64,000 nt of DNA from Nitrospirota bacterium (GCA_016190245.1 JACPQY010000085.1:1-64000); one strand, 5' to 3'; positions 48,108 through 54,958 are shown, counted from the stretch's first letter. Numbers and translations are program-made. Notes: generated by a model not told the origin, from the sequence alone.

Positions 48108-48168
48108 ATCGCCTCACACGCCTCCTCGCTCACCCCTTGGGTCCACAGTCAAGCTCTGACCCCCAATC
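48108..48168. repeat. Orphan REP unit resembling the transposase 5' flank
   Basis: GGGTCCACAGTCAAGC then TCTGACCCC (48139-48164). The 30 bases before it also match the sequence upstream of the transposase repeat at 44682-44712, so a unit of about 58 bases is shared. Confidence 0.75.
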
Positions 48169-48178
48169 ACACTTCGGG

Positions 48179-48213
48179 TTGAAAGTAGATAGCACGAAGT
48201 GTATACTTCGCGC
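48179..48213 (+). promoter_or_regulatory. Toxin-antitoxin promoter and operator; leaderless start
   Basis: TTGAAA (48179-48184) and TATACT (48202-48207) are exactly 17 bases apart. The palindrome CGAAGTGTATACTTCG (48195-48210) covers the -10 and is the likely autorepression site. The ATG follows the -10 by 6 bases. Confidence 0.7.
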
Positions 48214-48477
48214 ATGGCCATATCAGCCAAGGATCTTCGATACAGAACATCCGAGATCCTGGACCGCGTCTCGAGAGGGGAACGCATCTTGGTGCTGAAG
48301 CGAGGCAAGCCCAAGGCCGTCCTCGTCCCGATCGAGAGCCCGGGCGAGGGATCGAAGGAGGAGATTTCCCCGGCCTTCGGGCTCTGGAAAAACCACCCCG
48401 CCTTGAAATCTCCCAGGGGTTGGCTCAGGAGGCTCCGATCGGGGCGGCACCCGTCCTCTTCGACACGGACGTCCTGA
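48214..48477 (+). CDS. Phd/YefM-type antitoxin
   Basis: An 87-residue antitoxin. MAISAKDLRYRTSEILDRVS then RGERILVLKRGKPKAVLVPI is the Phd/YefM DNA-binding fold. FGLWKNHPAL and RGWLRRLRSGR form the toxin-binding tail. The frame runs 58 bases into the toxin gene, more than the usual overlap, so the final 15-18 residues may be extra. No ribosome binding site; translation is probably from a leaderless mRNA. Confidence 0.8.
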   Translation: MAISAKDLRYRTSEILDRVSRGERILVLKRGKPKAVLVPIESPGEGSKEEISPAFGLWKNHPALKSPRGWLRRLRSGRHPSSSTRTS

Positions 48478-48836
48478 TCGACTTTCTCCGCGGCCGTGAG
48501 AAGGCGCGGGATTTTCTCGACCGCGTGCCGATCGGCCTGCGCCGTGGCTCGCATATTGTGCTTCTGGAACTGCTCCAAGGGGCGCGCAATCGAAGGGAGC
48601 AAGGCGTCATCGAGCGGTTCTTCAGAGAGTCTTTTCCCGAAACTCATCCTGTCGCGGAGGCCGTTTCGAGCCGCGCGGTCGGGCTCATGCTGCGGTACGG
48701 GGCCACGAGCGGACTGCGGCCAGCGGACTGTTTGATCGCCGCGACGGCCCTCGTACACGGTACGGGCCTGGCCACGGGCAACGTGCGACACTACAGCTTC
48801 ATCCACGGTCTGGAACTCCTGAAATACGACCCCTGA
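48420..48836 (+). CDS. PIN-domain toxin (VapC-like) paired with a Phd-type antitoxin
   Basis: A 138-residue PIN domain from a TTG start, the only start codon available near the N-terminus. D15 (FDTDVLIDFLRG), E50 (LLELLQGARN) and D103 (RPADCLIAATAL) match catalytic positions. The last position reads GLATGNVRHY with Asn, as in some VapC proteins. The overlap with the antitoxin implies coupled translation. It lies in the interval between the two T4SS blocks. Confidence 0.82.
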   Translation: MAQEAPIGAAPVLFDTDVLIDFLRGREKARDFLDRVPIGLRRGSHIVLLELLQGARNRREQGVIERFFRESFPETHPVAEAVSSRAVGLMLRYGATSGLRPADCLIAATALVHGTGLATGNVRHYSFIHGLELLKYDP

Positions 48837-49016
48837 AGATCCCCGGGGGCTTTGGGGCACGCCCCGTGTTGGGGACGAGAGTCGAGAACGGAGAACCGGG
48901 AACCGGGGAGCCGGGGAAAGGGCGCGGGGTGCCCCGCCACCGTCCCGGGCTTCGCCATCCCACCCCGGCCCTTGGAACGCGAAAAGCTCCTGCTCACGCT
49001 CTGACCCCTTTCGCAA
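48837..49016. other. Gap with small repeats
   Basis: No gene. Contains GAGAACGGAGAACCGGGAAC-like period-7/8 units near 48890-48920 and a fragment GCTCACGCTCTGACCCC (48992-49008) that may be a truncated REP unit of the transposase family. Confidence 0.5.
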
Positions 49017-49904
49017 CTACCTTGGTATGGGCACGGGCTCCCGCCCGGGCGAGATGGCGAGACCATCCAGCAGGAGCCTCTTGTCTCGCTCGTTTGACTC
49101 GTGGGCCCCGCTCACGGCGCCAAAGATGTTGCCCGAATACCACGTGACCTCGAAGAAAGCCGCCGCGCCTCCAACCAGGTAGAGCTGTCTGCGAAAGGCT
49201 TCGTACGTGGCAAGACCGAAGAGGGCATTCAGCACCAAGCTGGTGCCCGCATCGGCCCACCGTCCGAGGTAGACGTGGCCGGCCCCCGGCAGGAGGGCCG
49301 CTAGCAAGCCTGCCGTCACCGGCGACTTTTTCTGACGACCTTGGAGCTCGTGCGACACCCGCACTAAATCGTCGCGGTACTTCGCCAACTGCGCCTCATC
49401 AGGCATGGCTGCGAACACTGATGCGGCACGGGACCCACTGTCCTGATTCAGCCGAATCCAGCCCAGATAGAAAACGGCCTCGGAGGCGACTTCCCGATCC
49501 GAAGACGCACCCGGGGCGAGGAACCCGGAGAAACCCCTTTCGGCGTCGTTCCAGCGCCTCTCGAAGTAGTAGGTCTTCGCCTCCTCCAGCCGCGCGCGCT
49601 CTTGAAGGCCGGCTCCTCCCCCTTCCGTCAATGTTCGGAACTCATCGCGCGCGTCTTCGGCCCTGCCTTGCTGTGTGAGCGCGATCCCAGCCAAGAGCTT
49701 GGACCAGGGGGCCCGCGCACTCGCCGGGTAATAGGCACCAAAGCGACGGAACTCGAGGACGGCCTCATCGAGATGGCCTTCGGCGTAAAGCTCGCGAGCG
49801 AATGCCCAGGAGCGATCCTCGTCCGACTGCATAGGCTCGCCCCGTGCGACGGACGGCGAGACCCCCGCGAGGCTACTCAGGATGATCAGCACGCTACTCT
49901 TCAT
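49017..49904 (-). CDS. TPR-type exported protein with C-terminal membrane segments, partner of YidD
   Basis: A 295-residue protein with signal VLIILSSLAGVSPSVARG and three or four TPR-like helices (RELYAEGHLDEAVLEFRRFG, AGIALTQQGRAEDARDEFRT, FYLGWIRLNQDSGSRAASVF). A C-terminal part has hydrophobic segments (TAGLLAALLPGAGHVYLGRW, SLVLNALFGLATYEAFRR) like DUF5683-type P-G-x-G-x2-Y-x-G proteins. It overlaps the YidD gene by 11 bases. The pair YidD plus this protein probably acts together at a membrane-protein insertion or envelope step (inference). Confidence 0.65.
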   Translation of the reverse strand: MKSSVLIILSSLAGVSPSVARGEPMQSDEDRSWAFARELYAEGHLDEAVLEFRRFGAYYPASARAPWSKLLAGIALTQQGRAEDARDEFRTLTEGGGAGLQERARLEEAKTYYFERRWNDAERGFSGFLAPGASSDREVASEAVFYLGWIRLNQDSGSRAASVFAAMPDEAQLAKYRDDLVRVSHELQGRQKKSPVTAGLLAALLPGAGHVYLGRWADAGTSLVLNALFGLATYEAFRRQLYLVGGAAAFFEVTWYSGNIFGAVSGAHESNERDKRLLLDGLAISPGREPVPIPR

Positions 49905-50406
49905 CCGGACCCACTCCCGAAAAGGACCAGAACTCATGCGCCTCCACCGGGTCAACATAGCGGAGGTGCCCATGGATGCGTTGGCGGGCATAGGCACGGA
50001 AATCTCCGTTGTCGCGGATCAGGCGGTCGCCCGTCATAGCCAAACCAAGCCACAGACCGTTGCGCCGGACCGCTTCGAGTGCGTACCGCGAGCAAGTGGG
50101 ATGCATCGGGCAACGCGGGCCATCCATGCGTGAAATGGTTGTCTGGAAGAAACGCACGGCGAGATGAACAGGCAGCCCGACGAGCGACCCTGTCCCGAAG
50201 GCCAACGAGGGCTCGCCCGCAGCCGGACGCGGGGGCGGTTGGATCCACTCGATTTCGATCTGACCCGGGCTCCCCTGCGTCTGCCTTGGGCCCTGCGCCG
50301 CCAAGTCGCCGGCGATGGCGGCGCAAGGGCCCAGGCCGGAGATCGACGCGCCCCAAACCACGAGCGCGCACGACACGAAGGCAACGCATGATCGGGTCCA
50401 GGCCAT
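49894..50406 (-). CDS. yidD: YidD-family protein (membrane protein insertion efficiency factor), exported form
   Basis: A 170-residue protein. The C-terminal half has the YidD signature: FFQTTISRMDGPRCPMHPTC, then SRYALEAVRRNGLWLGLAM. Unlike the small housekeeping YidD it carries an N-terminal signal-like segment (CVAFVSCALVVWGASISGLG) and a Pro-rich spacer. Its ATG overlaps the previous stop. Family members assist Sec/YidC insertion. This longer copy in a secretion-associated operon may be specialised. Confidence 0.78.
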   Translation of the reverse strand: MAWTRSCVAFVSCALVVWGASISGLGPCAAIAGDLAAQGPRQTQGSPGQIEIEWIQPPPRPAAGEPSLAFGTGSLVGLPVHLAVRFFQTTISRMDGPRCPMHPTCSRYALEAVRRNGLWLGLAMTGDRLIRDNGDFRAYARQRIHGHLRYVDPVEAHEFWSFSGVGPDEE

Positions 50407-50696
50407 CAGTCCATCACGTACGCGATGACGAGCCCCAGACCTCCGAGCAAGCATCCCAGCGCGAACCCTTCAACCTTGTCTTCCTCCTTGCCGGCCTCGT
50501 AGGCGGCCCGCACGCGTTCTTCGCGTTGGCGTTCGAGTTCTCTCCGGCGCTGCTGGTATTCGTCCGAGCTGGCCACGATGATCTCGCGCGCTTCGGCGAT
50601 CAGTTCGCGGTTCGGCTCTACGGCGAGCGCCCGGTACCTCAGACTGGGCAGACAGAGCAGAGCGGCCAGAACGATGATGCGGCTGAACTGTTTCAT
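50406..50696 (-). CDS. Small exported coiled-coil protein with C-terminal membrane helix
   Basis: A 96-residue protein. Signal IIVLAALLCLPSLRYRALA, then a charged helix (YQQRRRELERQREERVRAAY) and a C-terminal helix (FALGCLLGGLGLVIAYVM). AAAGGAGCAATC precedes the ATG. It has the same layout as the gene just upstream (50738-51076) and the two may be paralogues. It overlaps YidD. Function unknown. Confidence 0.6.
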   Translation of the reverse strand: MKQFSRIIVLAALLCLPSLRYRALAVEPNRELIAEAREIIVASSDEYQQRRRELERQREERVRAAYEAGKEEDKVEGFALGCLLGGLGLVIAYVMD

Positions 50697-50737
50697 GATT
50701 GCTCCTTTCTCTTGAGAAGGTTTCACCGGGAGAGTGA

Positions 50738-51076
50738 CTAGGCGAACAGGCTGAGGATCGCGATGACATAGAAGGCCGCGACGGCCACGACAGCGGTACC
50801 GCAACCCCAAAGGGCGGCCGTGGTGCGCCCCTTCCTCACGCCTTTGCGGTACGCCTCCTCTTCCTCCTTCTTAATCTGCCGCTCCAGCTCCTCGAGCCGA
50901 TCCCGCTCGTCGTCGGTCAGCTCGGCGACCACGACCTCGCCGGAGTGCGCCACGTCGACCGTTCTCGTCGGTCCAGGGGGTGCGACCTCCGTGGCGGCAC
51001 GGCCCACACTTGGGGCGGCCAGCGTGAGGATTGAGACCAGAACGAGTCCGCCCATCCGATTCGGCATCACGTGCAT
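50738..51076 (-). CDS. Small exported coiled-coil protein with C-terminal membrane helix
   Basis: A 112-residue protein with AAAGGAGGAAAAAG before the ATG. Signal GLVLVSILTLAAPSVGRA, a linker, a strongly charged helix (DDERDRLEELERQIKKEEEE), then a basic stretch (RKGVRKGR) and a membrane helix (ALWGCGTAVVAVAAFYVIAI). It probably spans the periplasm or forms a coiled-coil pair with its neighbour. No family recognised. Confidence 0.6.
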   Translation of the reverse strand: MHVMPNRMGGLVLVSILTLAAPSVGRAATEVAPPGPTRTVDVAHSGEVVVAELTDDERDRLEELERQIKKEEEEAYRKGVRKGRTTAALWGCGTAVVAVAAFYVIAILSLFA

Positions 51077-51114
51077 CTTTTTCCTCCTTTGGTCTTGTGC
51101 TCTTGATATCCATG

Positions 51115-51225
51115 CGGTCGAAGGACCCATGAGATTGCTTCGCTGCGCTCGCAATGACGCGAGAACTCTGAGTCCGTTATCAATCCCGACATCGATTCTC
51201 GGCCACGTGTCCGTCACGATTCGCA
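51115..51225. repeat. CATTGCGAG repeat with shared tail
   Basis: GAGATTGCTTCGCTGCG with CTCGCAATGACG (51130-51158), followed by GAGTCCGTTATCAATCCCG (51170-51188), which matches the tail next to the same repeat at 36.9 kb. Confidence 0.7.
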
Positions 51226-51233
51226 CGCCGGCC

Positions 51234-51881
51234 TCAGGATTCATCATCGAGCTTGAGGACCTTTTTCGTCAGGACCGTCAGACCGATGGTGCCTTGGAAG
51301 GTTGGGCCATCCAGGAAACCGACACCCACATCCGTGAGGTAGCCTGCCTCGATAAAAACACGGTGAGAAGTTCCGAGACCGAGGCCCGCCACGGCACCGA
51401 CGAGGTTCTGATTTCCGAAACTGCCGGCCGCCCGGAGGACGTATCTGGGCGATGCGTACAAGGACAGCGAGGGCGAGGGGTCATAGCTTGCGAAGAGGGG
51501 CAGGTAGACGTCGTACCAGCCGATATCCGCGCTCGAATAGTCGAAACCGAAACCGGCCGACAGCGCCACGTCGGACTTCGGATCCCGCCCATAGAACTGA
51601 TACTTCGCATCCGCGAGGGCCCCGCTCGCGAACCACTTGATGCCGACATCGAGCGACGGCAAGACACCCAGTCGGACCATGGTCTCCACGTTCGGCCAGA
51701 TGGCGTTTATGTCCTCTTCCGTCGGATCGTCGGACTCAATGCGGACTCCAGTGAATCCACCGGCGCCCACTACCGTGACTTCACCTTGTTCGAGCGTGCG
51801 ACCGCTCTGCAAGGCGGACATCGAAGCGCACCCGCCCAGCACGATGGCGCTGAGGCCGGCGGCCAGGATTGTTTTGTTCAT
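51234..51881 (-). CDS. Outer-membrane lipoprotein with beta-barrel-like body
   Basis: A 215-residue protein with AGGAGGAACACG before the ATG. Leader TILAAGLSAIVLGGCASM with lipobox LGGC. The rest is rich in alternating strands ending in aromatic or glycine residues (EVTVVGAGGFTGVRI, ALSAGFGFDYSSADIGWYDV, LSLYASPRYVLRA, GLGLGTSHRVFIEAGYLTDV), like a small 8-strand barrel. Function unknown. It stands alone between repeat-filled gaps. Confidence 0.65.
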   Translation of the reverse strand: MNKTILAAGLSAIVLGGCASMSALQSGRTLEQGEVTVVGAGGFTGVRIESDDPTEEDINAIWPNVETMVRLGVLPSLDVGIKWFASGALADAKYQFYGRDPKSDVALSAGFGFDYSSADIGWYDVYLPLFASYDPSPSLSLYASPRYVLRAAGSFGNQNLVGAVAGLGLGTSHRVFIEAGYLTDVGVGFLDGPTFQGTIGLTVLTKKVLKLDDES

Positions 51882-52277
51882 CGTGTTCCTCCTACTGTTG
51901 TTTGTTGCGTGGTCGGTCTGAGTTCGGGGTCGGTCCACGCGGCCGGGCCCGATGGACGTTGTGAGAGATTCCAAGTGAATGACAGGTCCGGGCCTCTACC
52001 TCCCCTTGTCCGCCGCGGCGGACTTGCCCCTCCTCACCACGGTCATCGCCCCGCCTTCCTGGCGGGGCCACACCTGGACAAGGAGTCCTGGTGCCACGTA
52101 AGGAAGGCAGGCCAGGATGGCCTGCAAATAGCGTGGCATTGCGTGGTACCTGGCCCTCCTGGGCCACGGTACAAAGGAGGGGCAGATCTTCCCCCGCGTA
52201 TCGGGCGGCGGGAGAGGCCTGAGATTCCAGTACGGTGAAGGTGCCGATAGTCGCCTGAGACAGGCAGGCGTGTGCGC
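51882..52277. repeat. Repeat-only interval containing hairpin element copy 2
   Basis: About 400 bases without a gene. Includes CCTTGTCCGCCGCGGCGGAC hairpins (52005-52025), the structured element at 52073-52140, and GTACCTGGCCCTCCTGGGCC (52144-52163), which matches GCCATCCTGGGCCAGGTAC at 27597-27614. Confidence 0.7.
52073..52140. repeat. Structured hairpin element, copy 2
   Basis: Outer stem GCCACG (52093-52098) with CGTGGC (52132-52137); inner stem GCAGGCCA (52107-52114) with TGGCCTGC (52118-52125). Preceded by GGACAAGGAGTCCTGGT. Relative to copy 1 the outer stem changes T-A to C-G and the inner stem C-G to G-C, so pairing is conserved. Confidence 0.8.
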
Positions 52278-53489
52278 TCACTTGTCCGGCTCCTTCAGAA
52301 ACTTCGGGAGGGGCGGAGGGGGGCAGGGACGATTCTCCGGGGTGCCGTCCCACCGGAGAAGCCCCATGCGCATGAGTTTCCGGTCCACCACCTCCATCGA
52401 CGATTCCGGCATGGGGACTTCGATGCCGGCTTTTTCGAGGGCATACCGCCAGGAGCCGAAATGCCGGCGGGCCGCGGCCACCAACCCAGGCCTGATCTTT
52501 AGCGCGTGGCTTACGACGAGACTGCCCGCGTCCGCGACATAGGCACGTACACGCGCGAGCACTTCTTCATCGGAGAGACGCAGGTGAGTCGCCATCCCGT
52601 CGTAAGGCACGCCGACGGCTTCAAGCGCCGCACGCCACGAGCTGAAATGCTCGCAGGCCTTCGAGTAGAGCTTCCGGTCCTGCCTGAAGACGTCGTACGG
52701 GCGCACACTCAGACCCGCTCCTTTTCGCGCCTCGATGGCCTGCAAGACCTGCTCCCGGGTCCACCGCCGCCGGGCGCGGCACTTTTCAGCGTCTAGATCG
52801 GCCGCCCTGAGCGCCTCCGACCACGACCCGAATCGTCTGACGGCACGGTGATAGAGGGAGTCCCATTCCAAGCGGACGCCGTTAGAGTTGAGCGGCAGGC
52901 CTGCTGCGATCCTTTCGTGGATCATCTTGACAATGGCCGCTCGGCGTTCCTGCCTCCGGTACGGATGCGGAGCGCGGCTGAGTCCTGCCGCCTGGAGGGC
53001 GTACCGATAGCAGCCGAAGTACCGCCGCACGGCTCTGGACAGGGGCGGGTCCTTACGGACGAGGTGGTACGGGACGAAGTCGCCCCCGCCCACGAGGTCT
53101 CGGAGGGCCTCGATGACACGCTCGCGGTTCCAGCGATTGAATCCTTGGCCTCGGGGGGGCGACTGTGGCGGGGCGACGGGACTCCTCACCCCAGCCCTCC
53201 CCGGCTGTCCAGTCCGCCACGGCGGACGGACGGGCAGGTCCTCTTCGAGGAGAGGGGACGGATGCTGCCCGTGCTGGGGCCCGACGGGATCGGCGTTGAA
53301 AAGGCCGGAGGGGGAGGCGCTCCGATCCACCGGTGGCAGGACCATGGCTCGCCCTCTCCGCCACGGCGGACTCGCCTCGTTCCGCCGGTACAGGGCCTTC
53401 GTGGCCCGCACCGGTGGACCGGATGGTTGGGACAGCGACGAAACAGACCGGAGGCCGTCGCGCCTCCCGTTTCCTGCAGTTTCAGTCAT
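52278..53489 (-). CDS. Protein with four homing-endonuclease-associated (HNR) repeats
   Basis: A 403-residue protein whose ATG overlaps the TraE stop (ATGA). Residues about 115-385 contain four repeats of about 60 residues that each run from a helix (REQVLQAIEARKGAGLSVRP) to R-x-F-G-S-W-x2-A-L-x2-A-G (VRRFGSWSEALRAADL, HFSSWRAALEAVGV, RHFGSWRYALEKAGI; the first reads FGCYRYALQAAGL). This is the HNR pattern, a DNA-binding repeat found beside homing endonucleases, but no nuclease domain is present. The first 110 residues are Pro/Arg-rich and coded by repeat DNA. A DNA-binding or regulatory role in the conjugation operon is inferred. Confidence 0.7.
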   Translation of the reverse strand: MTETAGNGRRDGLRSVSSLSQPSGPPVRATKALYRRNEASPPWRRGRAMVLPPVDRSASPSGLFNADPVGPQHGQHPSPLLEEDLPVRPPWRTGQPGRAGVRSPVAPPQSPPRGQGFNRWNRERVIEALRDLVGGGDFVPYHLVRKDPPLSRAVRRYFGCYRYALQAAGLSRAPHPYRRQERRAAIVKMIHERIAAGLPLNSNGVRLEWDSLYHRAVRRFGSWSEALRAADLDAEKCRARRRWTREQVLQAIEARKGAGLSVRPYDVFRQDRKLYSKACEHFSSWRAALEAVGVPYDGMATHLRLSDEEVLARVRAYVADAGSLVVSHALKIRPGLVAAARRHFGSWRYALEKAGIEVPMPESSMEVVDRKLMRMGLLRWDGTPENRPCPPPPLPKFLKEPDK

Positions 53490-54163
53490 GGTGGGCCCGC
53501 GCTCGTTTCCACCTGCCCCCCTGTCTGGATCGCGCCCTGGTTCACTTTCACAACGGCGACCGCGCGCGGCGCCGCTGGCGTGGGCGCCCGGCGGCGAAGT
53601 TCGACTTCGTAGAAGTAGGGACCGGTCCAGACCGGCTTCGTGCCCACGTACATCTCCCGCAACCCTTCCAAGCGGACGAGGTAGCGATCGCCTTTTTGCG
53701 AGACGATCCGGCCCTCGCCCACGTGAAACACTTCCGAGATCTGATTGCGCCGGATGTCCTCGAGGCGGTCCGAGACACGAACGTCGAACTCGGCAAGGAC
53801 GACCTTGTCCATCATCGCGCGCACCGCTGCGAACGCCTTGTCCGCTGTGGAGTAGTTCCAGTTTGCGAAGGAGAGGATGAAGGACTTGGCGGTATCCTCG
53901 ATGTACTCGGTCGGCACCTCGCCCGGGCGGAACACGCCGCCTTCGGAGGCACCGGGGACAACCAATACCGGTCGCGGCCGCGCGGCGAGGTAGATCAGGC
54001 CCACAAAGAGCAGGCCCGCGAGGGCCGTGACGGAGACGGCATAGAGTCGCACGACGTTGTAGCGGGCTTCGGCTTCGCCCCAGACTTCCCAGAATTTCGG
54101 CAGTCGGGAGTCGGCAGTCGGGAGTCGAGGGACGGGAGTCGGGTGGCGATCACTAGCGGACAT
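53486..54163 (-). CDS. traE: TraE/VirB8-like T4SS inner-membrane protein
   Basis: A 225-residue protein with one membrane helix (LYAVSVTALAGLLFVGLIYL) and a periplasmic domain including VPTEYIEDTAKSFILSFANW, NYSTADKAFAAVRAMMD and VGEGRIVSQKGDRYLVRLEG, as in the TraE family. GGGAGGTGGGC precedes the ATG. Residues 7-24 (Pro/Arg/Leu/Thr/Asp/Ser) are coded by a run of 7-base CGACTCC/CGACTGC repeats inserted ahead of the conserved FWEVWGEAEARYN. It overlaps the four-helix-bundle gene upstream and the HNR gene downstream. Confidence 0.75.
   Translation of the reverse strand: MSASDRHPTPVPRLPTADSRLPKFWEVWGEAEARYNVVRLYAVSVTALAGLLFVGLIYLAARPRPVLVVPGASEGGVFRPGEVPTEYIEDTAKSFILSFANWNYSTADKAFAAVRAMMDKVVLAEFDVRVSDRLEDIRRNQISEVFHVGEGRIVSQKGDRYLVRLEGLREMYVGTKPVWTGPYFYEVELRRRAPTPAAPRAVAVVKVNQGAIQTGGQVETSAGPP
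54098..54143 (-). repeat. Heptamer repeat in the traE N-terminus
   Basis: On the plus strand: GGCAGTC, GGGAGTC, GGCAGTC, GGGAGTC, GAGGGAC, GGGAGTC. The same family is in aguA (23154-23231) and at the start of the neighbouring four-helix-bundle gene (54646-54690). Confidence 0.8.
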
Positions 54164-54689
54164 GCCCACCTCCCTCCGGCCCAGCCGGGCTTGACCATGG
54201 AGCGTTTGCGGAGCGATTAGGCATCGTCTGCCCGGGCGAAGCCGCCGTTCGAAGGATCGCCTGGATGAGGCGGGTCAACATCCTTCCGACATCGTCCATG
54301 AGCGGCTCCATCTGAGGATCGAGCGTGTAGCCGAGGTCCCGGACCAGATCGGACAGCGTGTCCACCTCGCTCAAGGATGCGCGCGACATCCGAAGAAACC
54401 GGACGTACTCCTTGGCAGAACCTCGGGCGGCGCCCTCGGCGATGTTGCACGCTACGCTGACCGCGGCCCTCTGCATCTGAGAGGCCAGACCGTATCGCTC
54501 GTGCACCGGCCAAGTACGCGTGCAGTGGTAGGCCCTGCGCGCCAAGGCCATCGACTTTTGCCAGACATCCAGCTCCTTGTGGGGTTTCCATGCCCCTTTC
54601 TTTCCGACCTCCAGCTCGGAAACGATCTTTCGGGATTGGGTCTTGGCGACTCCCGACTGCCGAATGCCGACTGTCGCCTCGCGGCTCAC
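54153..54689 (-). CDS. Four-helix-bundle (IVS family) protein coupled between traL and traE
   Basis: A 178-residue protein from a GTG that overlaps the TraL stop (GTGA). An N-terminal 33-residue extension is partly heptamer-coded. The family core follows: KPHKELDVWQKSMALARRAY, ERYGLASQMQRAAVSVACNI, AEGAARGSAKEYVRFLRMSR and ASLSEVDTLSDLVRDLGYTL. Its stop overlaps the TraE start by 11 bases, so TraL, this protein and TraE must be translated in series. It is a close relative of the genes at 31642 and 33674. Confidence 0.85.
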   Translation of the reverse strand: MSREATVGIRQSGVAKTQSRKIVSELEVGKKGAWKPHKELDVWQKSMALARRAYHCTRTWPVHERYGLASQMQRAAVSVACNIAEGAARGSAKEYVRFLRMSRASLSEVDTLSDLVRDLGYTLDPQMEPLMDDVGRMLTRLIQAILRTAASPGQTMPNRSANAPWSSPAGPEGGGHVR

Positions 54690-54958
54690 GAGGAATACCT
54701 CCACCGCCCCCTCTGCGGCTTGGGCCAGCCTTTGACGGGAAGGCCCTTGCGGTAGAGGAAGTGGACGAGGTAGCCCGGCGGTTTGCCCCTCTTGAGCCTC
54801 TTGATGGCGATGACCGCGGCGAGGCCGCCGATGACGGCAAGGACAGCGGAACCCAGCACGAGGTTGACGATCCCCATGGCGGCGGGCAGAACGGCCCACT
54901 CCTCGGGCTCGAGACCGAGGACGGTGATGGGCTTGTCAATGTTCTGGTGGACTCTCAT
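54686..54958 (-). CDS. traL: TraL-like T4SS protein
   Basis: A 90-residue protein. VHQNIDKPITVLGLEPEEWA, then hydrophobic segments (LPAAMGIVNLVLGSAVLAVI, GGLAAVIAIKRLKRGKP) and PPGYLVHFLYRKGLP match TraL of F-like systems, a small inner-membrane pilus-assembly protein. The position directly before traE is as in F. The ATG lacks a strong ribosome binding site, and the DNA upstream is an 8-base repeat. Confidence 0.72.
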   Translation of the reverse strand: MRVHQNIDKPITVLGLEPEEWAVLPAAMGIVNLVLGSAVLAVIGGLAAVIAIKRLKRGKPPGYLVHFLYRKGLPVKGWPKPQRGRWRYSS

